A DNA stretch of 64,000 nucleotides from Ridgeia piscesae (taxonomy: Eukaryota; Annelida; Polychaeta; Sabellida; Siboglinidae), in assembly GCA_025642075.2 (NCBI GenBank), contig JAODUO010000546.1, forward strand, positions 472,664-536,663, in the 5' to 3' direction. Of the stretch, positions 58,301 through 64,000 are shown in pieces; within the stretch, counting starts at the first letter, position 1, and every line of letters starts with the position of its first letter. Under the pieces are notes generated by a model. It did not search any database. It was not told the origin of the DNA and was given only the letters and a program-made list of their open reading frames with translations. The position numbers were made by a program, and so were the translations under genes.

Positions 58301-58307
58301 CTGACAT
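43173..58307 (-). CDS. HEXD: Hexosaminidase D (GH20 family), fourteen coding exons
   Basis: Exons 58255-58307, 57685-57739, 57361-57470, 56786-56873, 54759-54837, 54213-54298, 53279-53462, 52352-52420, 49953-50148, 48558-48640, 46242-46323, 45552-45659, 44923-45009 and 43173-43392 join in phase to 499 residues (human HEXD is about 486). The protein starts MSGSTMDVDEDGSLQEHR and continues LVHLDLKGAPPKMSYYKQIF, close to human from LVHLDLKGAPPK on. It hydrolyses terminal beta-linked N-acetylhexosamines, with preference for galactosaminides, and is nucleocytoplasmic in mammals; no signal peptide is seen here either. The catalytic Asp156-Glu157 pair lies in FHIGADE at the end of exon 6. Other landmarks are [33 protein letters not shown] and LTGWQRYDHF. 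Tandem arrays abut exons 10, 11 and 13. Confidence 0.96.
43490..44945 (-). repeat. 35-bp minisatellite made of the HEXD exon 13 donor site
   Basis: About 40 units. On the gene (-) strand each reads like CATCCAGGGTCAGCA followed by GTAAGTACCAAGTAGTGTCA. Exon 13 ends CTCATCCAGGGTCAGCA and continues GTAAGTACTAAATAGTGTCA, so every unit repeats about 15 exon bases plus the donor and intron start. The array fills most of the 1530-base intron 13. Units near 43490-43840 form a CATGGGTCAGCAGTAAGTGC subfamily. A block of eight units (280 bp) recurs, with a shared TGTGACAATACTTGG variant near 44130 and 44410. Confidence 0.95.
44923..45009 (-). CDS. HEXD: HEXD exon 13
   Basis: Acceptor TTTATTTCAG, donor GGTCAGCA followed by GTAAGTAC. 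It encodes IHCWMTPYQVEHNNTNPAHL and NHILIQGQ, aligned to human [20 protein letters not shown]. The donor is the gene-proximal unit of the 35-bp array. Confidence 0.93.
45010..45551 (-). other. HEXD intron 12
   Basis: Unique sequence; no repeat or additional exon seen. Confidence 0.5.
45552..45659 (-). CDS. HEXD: HEXD exon 12
   Basis: Acceptor CCTTTGCAG, donor GACAG followed by GTAAGAAG. In frame it reads PGVVPACSFPGSGVYVCMQT and LLQLNSEYTRFMDSD, matching human FPGSNILALVTQVSLHLRS in position. Other frames of the exon are also open, but only this one joins exons 11 and 13. Confidence 0.93.
45660..46241 (-). other. HEXD intron 11
   Basis: About 580 bases of unique intron; nothing further recognised. 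Confidence 0.5.
46242..46323 (-). CDS. HEXD: HEXD exon 11
   Basis: Acceptor CAGTGTCTTTCAG, donor CAGAG followed by GTAAGTCG. It encodes AFTELVHKTASMDLGFAGLI and PLNPFQ. The acceptor lies 13 bases after the gene-proximal end of the 25-bp array. Confidence 0.9.
46337..47813 (-). repeat. 25-bp minisatellite abutting the HEXD exon 11 acceptor
   Basis: About 59 very uniform units, each on the + strand AAGTGTAACTCAAGGGTGGT then GACAC. The proximal end merges into GAGTTACACCAGTGTCTTTCAG, the end of intron 10, so it occupies the usual branch-point and upstream pyrimidine region but does not include exon bases. Proximal units have the AAATGTAACTC variant. A short disturbed stretch occurs at 47100-47120. 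Confidence 0.95.
47814..48557 (-). other. HEXD intron 10, part without the 25-bp array
   Basis: Unique AT-rich sequence plus a 13-bp tandem repeat (GAGTTTTTCTATT, about six copies) at 48318-48430. Confidence 0.6.
48318..48430. repeat. 13-bp tandem repeat
   Basis: Five perfect copies of TGAGTTTTTCTAT followed by interrupted ones. It lies deep in HEXD intron 10. Confidence 0.85.
48558..48640 (-). CDS. HEXD: HEXD exon 10
   Basis: Acceptor GTGTTGTAG, which is the last unit of the 27-bp array; donor AACG followed by GTAATT. It encodes YDHFAVLCELLPVALPCLAL and CLLTLDN, aligned to human [20 protein letters not shown]. Conservation after YDHF identifies this copy as the functional exon start. Confidence 0.95.
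48641..49540 (-). repeat. 27-bp minisatellite made of the HEXD exon 10 acceptor, in frame
   Basis: About 33 units. On the gene strand each reads like TACGACCATTTTGTCATGTG followed by TTGTAGG. The true junction is GTGTTGTAG then GTACGACCACTTTGCCGTG. Each unit therefore repeats the acceptor and about 12 exon bases. With a 27-bp period, every unit from 48641 to about 49185 is in the exon 10 frame and encodes YDHFVMCCR or HDHFVMCCR: 20 copies without a stop. Short units at 49185-49220 shift the frame beyond that point. Confidence 0.96.
49560..49705 (+). repeat. Dispersed GATTCC/AATTCC-rich repeat, copy 2
   Basis: Contains GTTGATTCCACATAACTC, CCAATTCCACCCACGCTA and GACTCCGACTAATC, in the same order and orientation as 8631-8945. 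It lies in HEXD intron 9 beyond the 27-bp array. Confidence 0.5.
49953..50148 (-). CDS. HEXD: HEXD exon 9
   Basis: Acceptor GGTTGCCTTGCAG, donor GGCAGAG followed by GTACGGG. It encodes [40 protein letters not shown] and WLQVVQDQ, ending in GYTLTGWQ. The SAFKGATGP and LTGWQRY motifs are characteristic of HEXD. Confidence 0.96.
50850..51057. repeat. 32-bp minisatellite, about six copies
   Basis: Units contain CTCTCTACATCTTTGGGAAG and TATTCAGCCATG. They become more diverged toward 51057. Located inside HEXD intron 8. Confidence 0.85.
51628..51775 (-). repeat. Dispersed repeat B, copy 2
   Basis: The complement matches 32120-32235, including the TGCACACAGGGTGTAGGGTG and GGGCTGGGAGGTGAGGCTG phrases. 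Inverted relative to copy 1. Homology may continue to about 51960. Confidence 0.65.
52352..52420 (-). CDS. HEXD: HEXD exon 8
   Basis: Acceptor TACTCTTGCAG, donor CGCAGG followed by GTAAGTAC. It encodes SGVGELVEPMVWFYQQSTLL and PQ, aligned to human SGVPQLVEPVLWDY. Confidence 0.94.
52421..53278 (-). other. HEXD intron 7
   Basis: AT-rich, with a short TATATA run near 52715-52740. No exon recognised. Confidence 0.5.
53279..53462 (-). CDS. HEXD: HEXD exon 7
   Basis: Acceptor GTTTCCCCACCAG, donor AAAAG followed by GTCAGCTA. It starts in phase 0 with VFHIGFCEACERVMKAEGIT and includes [18 protein letters not shown]. Joined after ADE of exon 6, this aligns without a gap to human HIGCDEVYYLGEGEA. Confidence 0.93.
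53463..54212 (-). other. HEXD intron 6
   Basis: Unique AT-rich intron, nothing recognised. The first 25 bases after exon 6 remain open in frame (VSTFELFKG) and end at a second possible donor, AAGG followed by GTAACC. That site would need another acceptor in exon 7 and is the less likely choice. Confidence 0.5.
54213..54298 (-). CDS. HEXD: HEXD exon 6 with the catalytic Asp-Glu
   Basis: Acceptor TTCTGTCACCAG, donor GATGAG followed by GTCAGC. It encodes SLEVVRQMVDQVLRLHPDAK and WFHIGADE. The final Asp-Glu is the GH20 catalytic pair that polarises the acetamido group and protonates the leaving group. Confidence 0.93.
54299..54758 (-). other. HEXD intron 5
   Basis: 460 bases of unique intron sequence; nothing recognised. 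Confidence 0.5.
54759..54837 (-). CDS. HEXD: HEXD exon 5
   Basis: Acceptor GTTTGTTTTTCAG, donor CGAAG followed by GTATTTCT. It encodes FVLKHEAFCHLRELPMYPMT and LCPSNE, aligned to human FVLKHTAFAHLREVGSFPCT. Confidence 0.95.
54998..56370. mobile_element. 1.37-kb TIR element, non-autonomous DNA transposon candidate
   Basis: The ends are inverted repeats: the left end starts CCGTAAATCCTGTATTACTA and the complement of the right end is the same for 21 bases. TA dinucleotides flank both ends (54996-54997 and 56371-56372), consistent with a TA target duplication. Internally a TTAAAGCCGCACCCCGACTT phrase occurs near 55034 and 55107 and, slightly changed, near 56278. Short open frames inside do not resemble a transposase I know. 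It is inserted in HEXD intron 4. The TA duplication is compatible with the Tc1/mariner/pogo group, but the class is not established. Confidence 0.75.
56786..56873 (-). CDS. HEXD: HEXD exon 4
   Basis: Acceptor GGTGTTTTAG, donor TTTGAG followed by GTAAGCCA. It encodes ELEIQQFLDLAEENELIVIP and LVQTFGHFE, aligned to human [29 protein letters not shown]. Confidence 0.95.
56874..57360 (-). other. HEXD intron 3
   Basis: AT-rich intron, nothing recognised. Confidence 0.5.
57361..57470 (-). CDS. HEXD: HEXD exon 3
   Basis: Acceptor CATCTGTTTAAG, donor TACAA followed by GTATGG. It encodes IFPLIRSWGVTGLLVEYEDM and FPYSGDLRDLAAPNVY. The human counterpart contains GLLIEYEDMFPYEG. A GTGACA four bases on is an alternative donor but would break the phase with exon 4. 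Confidence 0.92.
57685..57739 (-). CDS. HEXD: HEXD exon 2
   Basis: Acceptor CTGTTTTTCAG, donor AACAG followed by GTACGG. It encodes LVHLDLKGAPPKMSYYKQ, the near-invariant N-terminal strand of HEXD. Confidence 0.96.
57740..58254 (-). other. HEXD intron 1
   Basis: Unique AT-rich intron of 515 bases; nothing recognised. Confidence 0.5.
58255..58307 (-). CDS. HEXD: HEXD exon 1 (first coding exon)
   Basis: ATG at 58307 opens MSGSTMDVDEDGSLQEH; the donor is CACAG followed by GTGAGT. The start matches human MSGST. An acceptor TTTATAG at 58319-58317 precedes the ATG by nine bases, so at least one 5' untranslated exon should lie further upstream on this strand. Confidence 0.9.
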
Positions 58308-59607
58308 CTTGCTCTTCTATAAATGTCACATAAGAAGGTTTAACAGAAATATTATCACAAAATTCCTCCATGTTGTTTAACATCACTAACCTGATTTTAC
58401 AGCATTACTTTTAGCTGTGTCAGTTGGGGTGGAAATGTCTCAAAGCAGGACAGAGACAGACTGGATATGATTATAAAGAAGGCAGTAAGTGTCATTGCCA
58501 AGAGAGTATAGATATGACAGGTTTGACTCACACCACAAGAGACAATTGACAAACAAACTGAAGACGTACTGAGTGACGTACATCATGATGACACATACAT
58601 ACACCAGTTGAAGACGGACTTTGACAATACAATTATTCAATGCAGAGGACGGTTTAGAGTGCCACAGACTATAACTATGTAATATGCTGGTTCGTTTCTG
58701 GTTTCGTCGGTTACTGTTTTTAATAAGAGGAGAGGTAGAACTGGCGATAAGCAATAATAAATGAATGAGAGTGTATAGAGACATATGAGGTGTTTTTAAA
58801 TATTTATGTCTGTTTTTCAATGTGAATTTGTTATTATTATGAGATTTTTTATGTGGTATTTACCATGGCATGTTTGTATGTGTAAGTGGCACACAGGCAG
58901 CAATTCAAATTCCCTATGTGGATTAATAAAGTATTCTTTATCTTATTGTCATAAAACAAACATAAATCAAATAACATAAAATGTATGTGCATTCTATTAA
59001 CATTATGTGTAGTAGTTTTGTATTAATACAGATATATTTATTCTAAGAAAAAAACCATAATATGTGCATATAGAAATAGGTGATTTATTCTCTCTAACCT
59101 ATTTTGACTACATGATGTTTATATTATAAATTCCACTTTAATATACCAATTAATATAAGCAAACATCACATCATCAGCAGGAATAGATTTAAGAATAAAA
59201 ACATGTAATGTTGATAACTCCTTTGGTTTGATGTTCATAATCTGAAAGCTAGTGTCTAATACCTGGATGTGTTAGAATCGAATATCAGTGATTCAGTAGT
59301 CTGACAATGCAGATGAATGCACCTATTCACAGCTCCGATGAACTGGCGACATCCAGTCACTCTGTTTCACTGCACCCGTACCAAGGCTACCATCCAGTGA
59401 CCTGAAAGCAAGAGTACCAGTACACATCTTCTTATTCTCATGGGTACTGTACAGGGCAACTATCCACAATGACAGTGGGTGGTGCACGACTGCATGCTAT
59501 AAATAATCTTAGTGTGAGCCTAGGCACGTAGCCAGGCATCAATGATGGTTTCTCCTTCTTCTCTCAGATACTGGCCTTTTGAAGGGCGTTTAAAGTCCAA
59601 CGAGAAT

Positions 59608-59850
59608 GTATGAGTCCACTACAGGTTACACATTTACCCCTTGTGTGGGATCTTTTACTTCCCCTGGCATAGACACCAGATAGAAGGGATCACCGGCTTT
59701 TAGTGTCTGTTCTGAAAGACACAGGCAAATGTGGGGTGAAAAGAAAAAAATTGTATTGCCTAAGTTTCGAAACGGCGGTAGGTGGGATTGAACCACCGTC
59801 CCCTTGATTGACAGCTCGGCACTCTACCACCCGACCACTGCTCCACACGA
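59608..59850 (-). mobile_element. tRNA-derived SINE, copy 2
   Basis: The complement gives the same head and body as 8190-8430: B box GGTTCAATCCC (59794-59784 on the - strand), CGCCGTTTCGAAACTTAGGC and TTTTAGTGTC near CAGAACAGACAC. It is more diverged in the A-box region. Upstream of HEXD on the same strand. Confidence 0.8.
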
Positions 59851-60050
59851 AGGAAGTTGCAGAGAGAGTTATTTCTCGGATCCACAAGCATATTGCAGAG
59901 GCGAAGAACGCCTGTGGAAGTCAGTGCAGCAGTAGAGAACCTGAAGCCTCTCAAACCATTGACCCTGACAGCTAACATATTTTTTCTTTAAGAATTTGAG
60001 CTATTAAAATGTTGTCATTACTGTTTCTTATGAAATTAAAAGATGCATAG

Positions 60051-60052
<2 letters not shown>

Positions 60053-60080
<28 letters not shown>
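60053..60080. repeat. (AT)n microsatellite
   Basis: An uninterrupted TA alternation. Confidence 0.95.
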
Positions 60081-60084
<4 letters not shown>

Positions 60085-61135
60085 GTTCATTTAAAAAAAC
60101 ATACGTAATATACAATTGAATTATGAACTATTCAGTCTCGATGTTGTAAAATGGTGTGTCAGCGATATTATAACCGTACAATAATGATGCAAATTCAAGC
60201 ACTATTTTGTTGTTGTAAAGAACGAAATCGAGAAAGCTAGCATTCTACACAAGTGTTAACATATCAAACAATACTATCTTAAATATACAAATGTATGTCC
60301 TAACAGAATCTTGTTGTGTAAATATAAATAAACTGGTTCAAAACGTAAACACCAGGTATTATCGCCCAGTTTACAATTGTAATACACAACCATGTATTAA
60401 CACAACTATTCTGGCAATAACTAAATAAATTTAATGTGTTGTTGTGCATTTAATTGTTCAATTTATAAGTGTCATTTTAATGCAGCTTTATATGTTATGG
60501 TTAGCAAAACATACAAACCCTAAGTTTCCAGTTTTCAGAGATATGATCGACTCGCCCCCTGTCCACGTTTGTGTGAACTACCAAGTAATAGTGGCGTCAT
60601 CGTAAGGGTTATTGTCACATTAACTTCTACGAAAGGGTTTCCAATAGATGGGGCTACTCGTCCCAGAGCGCTCATTTGTGAATAAAATTAATATTCCATC
60701 CTTTTAATAACATTCCACTGGGGAAAAATTTACTCTTTGTTTGTACAGAGATGATTACATATATTAAGGATAAGTAAATTTTATCTGAGGCCAATTATGA
60801 AGTCCTAATAGCATTCCGGTTTGCGAAAAAAATTACAACTGTAAAATGCATTCACATAAGTCATAAGACATGATAAGTGCCAGCCCGGCATTATACTCGT
60901 GCCACATGCAAAACATCATTTACAACGCCCAGTCAAAGTAAGACACAAGAACTAATTCAAGGGCTTGAAGTCGTATATTTGTGCCACGTGTAGAAAATCG
61001 ATCACACAGTCCAATTTATATAATATTAATAAATGTTTCAGGTGTCTAGCCTTATATTTGTATTACATGTGGAAACGTATTTACAAAATCCCGTTGTAGC
61101 GAAAAACTGGTCTTGAAAAATTATGTCATTTTTCA

Positions 61136-61188
61136 ATTGTGCGCATGCGCACAATTTGCACGTGACCACATGTGGTCACGTGCAAATT
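61136..61188. promoter_or_regulatory. Double perfect palindrome with NRF1-like and E-box motifs
   Basis: A perfect 20-base palindrome (61136-61155) centred on GCGCATGCGC, a match to the palindromic NRF1 consensus, overlaps by three bases a perfect 36-base palindrome without spacer (61153-61188). The latter has CACGTGACC and its mirror GGTCACGTG, two E-boxes of the USF/TFE type. It lies 2.8 kb upstream of the HEXD start codon, so it may belong to a HEXD promoter or an unannotated divergent gene. Promoter role is inferred; the palindromes are directly visible. Confidence 0.55.
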
Positions 61189-62001
61189 ACCTGGCAAGCT
61201 TAGCTGAAATAGTCGGTCGTTGAACTTGAATGTAATTTGAGCAAGTTCAGGGTGATATTGGGATTACCATTTGCACTGGACTAAAGTAGTTTTTACATGT
61301 ACTCCTTCAACACTAGAGCTATGGCTCGACGTTGTCGTTGTACCCATCTGATTTGTCATTATGTGGTCCACACACGGATAGCCAGTGCAGACGCTCTAGT
61401 CTAAACGACGTGCGCTGATGGCAATGCGGTGCCAATGCATTGTTATACTTAAATTATTAAGATGTGAGTCTATAAAGTTTAGCATATACACTACATAAAA
61501 TTGAAGGTAAGTTCTTATAATTATAGCTCAGTGTCCAGTGCTCAGGACTGCTCAAGGCACTTAATTGCCAATCGGTGCGCTGTTATCTGTGTATTCAACG
61601 TTTAACTAGATGCCGTCCAGAGCCAAGCTCAAGTTCCAGACGGAATGTAAACAAGGGAGCCTAGCCTATGGCTTATGGAGTGTTCACTAAATTATAAAAG
61701 TGTACATAAATTAGTATTAAACTTAAAATTATAAATTTATAAAATGTCACTAAAATGTTACTAATTAAAATACGTTGTCTCTAAAAATACATAAGTAAAA
61801 TAACAAAATGGTAAGTTGTCTCTAAAATACATATAAGTAAAAATTTAAATTATAAGTTGTCTCTAAAAATACACAGGTATCATAAAAAATACAAAAAAAA
61901 TCCTACAATAATAACAATTTGTTATAATAATTAATTAAAATAAATATATGAATAAATAATTTAATCAGTATTAATTAAAATAATTAATTAAAAAATAATA
62001 T

Positions 62002-63255
62002 TCAGTGTTCAACCTTGCCCTTGGTATATCCCGTCCTTGCCAGATAATTGTCAATTTTATTTTTAAACATATTTACACTGCTGGCATTTATACAATCATG
62101 ACTTAATTGATACTGGTCAACCATTTAGTGTTCTCTATCCTACTTGCAGTATGGCTTAATTAACACTGCCTTGCACCCTTGTCATAATATCTTCATATCC
62201 TTTCAATATTTTACAAACTTCTATTAGGTCTCCTTTTAATCTTCTAGTTTCTAATGTTGTCAATCCACATTCTAACAGTCGTCTTTCATAGCATAAATGT
62301 TTAAGTTCTGGAATAAGTTTAGTTGCCCTCTGTTGAACTCTTTCTAGTTTATTGATGTCTTTCTTATGTTATGGCTTCTATGCCTGAATGCAATATTTCA
62401 AGTGTGGCCTAACTAACTTCTAATTAGCCCTAATATTTGGTTGCCCTTTGCACAGCAGCAAGTCCACATTGCTCCAAAACTGTCATGTCAGCACTAATTG
62501 TAACTCCCAGGTCCTTTTTTACACTTGTGCCTAATATAGTATTGCCCATAAAATATTCTCTGCTCACATTACCACGTCCAATGTGGATGCATTTACATTT
62601 ACCAAAATTAAATAACATCTGCCATTTTTCAGTTTCTTTATCTGCATCAGTTTTTACAGTTCTGAACACTTTATGTTGTCTGCAAATTTAAATACTTTAC
62701 TTGATAAGTCATCATCCAAATCATTTATAAATATCAAAAATAATATTGGTCCCAACACCAACCCCATGGAACTCCACTCAAAACTAGTTTCCAGTTTGAT
62801 ATCTCCCCCTCTACTATTACTCACTCTCTTCTGTCTGGCAACCATGCTTGTATCCAACTGGTCATACTTTCCCCTATACCATAGGCTTTTAATTTAATTA
62901 ACAATCTTTGATGTGGCACTTTATCGAATGCTTTCTGAAAATCTATGTATACTACATCCACCGGTGAACCATCATCTACCCACTTAGTAATATCTTCTAA
63001 AAAACATAAGAGATTGGCTTTTAGGAACCCATGTTGAGATTCAGTTATTAATTTGTTTTTTACCAGAAAATCTACTATGTGGTCTCTAATAAATGTTTCT
63101 AATGATTTGCATAATACTGATGTTAAGCTCACTGGTCTATAATTTTCTGTCTTACTCCTCGATCCCTTTTTAAATAATGGTGCAACATTTGCTTCCTTCC
63201 ATTCTGATGGAACAATTCTGTCTTTAAAGGGGGAGTGAAGCGGCTGAACAACCAC
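62002..63255 (-). mobile_element. CR1/Jockey-like LINE, 5'-truncated and frameshifted
   Basis: On the - strand the fragment encodes reverse-transcriptase segments in order: VPSEWKEANVAPLFKKGSRS, ENYRPVSLTS, VDVVYIDFQKAFDKVPHQRL (palm motif A), then after a frame change GPILFLIFINDLDDD and KFADNI. The usual catalytic FADD is FADN here, and at least two frame breaks are present, so it is dead. The C-terminal region continues with LERVQQRATKLIPELKHLCY and ETRRLKGDLIEVCKILKGY, and stops at 62002, followed directly by an A/T-rich tail. The LINE lies upstream of HEXD. Confidence 0.88.
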
Positions 63256-64000
63256 AGCCCAAACATAAGAACATATAATTTACAGCACTTGTCACCATAA
63301 TTTGACAAGCACAGCGTCACGGTATATTTTTAATATTTTTTTTAACTTAGCTACTTTCAACACAGGGCGCTGCCATCTTGCCTAGGGCCTTTTCCGGTTT
63401 GACTGGCGTGTTGCCTACAATCCCGGAAGCCGCCAGTCGATAGGCGACGCAGCATAGCTCTCGCAAAAACGGGCCAAACGCATTAAAACAAACATAATTA
63501 AACAATTTAATGCACTGTATAGCTAATAGATATACTATGATTGTTAGTAAGCAACTTTTCACATACTTCCACGAAAGGATTCCTGCCGAAAAAGCAGGTT
63601 AGAGATGATGAAGTTGGCGTGTCCGCCGGCGGAAAGTTCGACAAGAGTCTGCGGTGGTCACTTTCAAACGCCGATTGCAAGCCTAATTACAAACGTGACG
63701 AGCACAAAGAGACACTGAACATAAAAACATAAGTCTCGATCAAAGCCACAGGTGCATCTTTGGCCGATTTGTTTGCATATAAGTACGCAGCGACAAAGTA
63801 ATGTTTGGTGAACTGAGAGGGAAAACCGGACACGATTTCCTTATTTGGAAGGTGAAGCGGCGCGTAGGAAATTACATGCCGAAACCAGCTTGTTGTTGCC
63901 AAGCCGACTCGGCACTTACGAGTACCAACGTGTATCGTTACGACTACAATTTAGTTCCACAGTTGTATTATACGTGTTACTAACAAAGTTTAAATGTAAT
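63256..64000. other. Window end, CpG-richer unassigned sequence
   Basis: 63360-63480 and 63580-63960 are distinctly richer in CpG than the flanking AT-rich DNA and have short open frames on both strands, none recognised. It could be a first-exon/promoter region of a gene continuing beyond base 64000, or remains of the element into which the LINE inserted. Confidence 0.3.

Larger units (their letters stand above)
58317..62001. other. HEXD upstream region
   Basis: No protein-coding exon recognised. It contains SINE copy 2 (59608-59850), an (AT)n run (60053-60080) and the double palindrome at 61136-61188. Any HEXD 5' untranslated exon should be here; I could not fix its limits. Confidence 0.45.

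Overview
The window is metazoan nuclear DNA: spliced protein-coding genes with GT-AG introns, tRNA-derived SINEs, a decayed LINE, a TIR element and very abundant minisatellites. Protein similarity judged from memory, together with the intron-rich, repeat-rich layout, suggests an invertebrate, plausibly a mollusc or another lophotrochozoan. The species cannot be fixed from sequence alone.

Three genes were rebuilt exon by exon with consistent phases. (1) The 3' half of a CNOT6/CCR4 deadenylase lies on the + strand: seven exons from 11018 to 19701, with a 3' UTR to about 22160. Its leucine-rich-repeat exons are not visible and probably lie before base 1. (2) A TMEM72-like four-pass membrane protein lies on the - strand, six exons from 41557 down to 23883, about 199 residues. 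(3) HEXD (hexosaminidase D, GH20) lies on the - strand, fourteen coding exons from 58307 down to 43173, 499 residues, with the GH20 Asp-Glu pair intact. CNOT6 and TMEM72 converge tail to tail; TMEM72 and HEXD run in tandem.

The striking feature is the tandem arrays. Four long arrays, in three different genes and with unrelated units (about 40, 27, 35 and 30 bp), are expansions of an exon-intron junction. Each unit carries the splice site and a few exon bases, and the last unit is the real junction. Two multiply a 3' splice site (CNOT6 at 15711, HEXD exon 10 at 48640). Two multiply a 5' splice site (HEXD exon 13 at 44923, TMEM72 exon 2 at 36053). A fifth array ends about 13 bases from the HEXD exon 11 acceptor. 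In three arrays, use of a repeated site would bring in an immediate stop codon. In the HEXD exon 10 array the 27-bp unit keeps frame, so upstream acceptors would add multiples of nine residues. This clustering of splice-junction minisatellites is my candidate for the undescribed phenomenon.

Other contents: a 4.7-kb array of a 45-bp unit inside TMEM72 intron 4; a 53-bp array, two copies of one SINE, and several dispersed repeat pairs; a 1.37-kb TIR element with TA duplication in HEXD intron 4; a CR1/Jockey-like LINE fragment at 62.0-63.25 kb; and a double palindrome with NRF1-like and E-box motifs at 61.14-61.19 kb, a possible HEXD promoter element. The first 11 kb and the last 0.7 kb hold no gene I can recognise.
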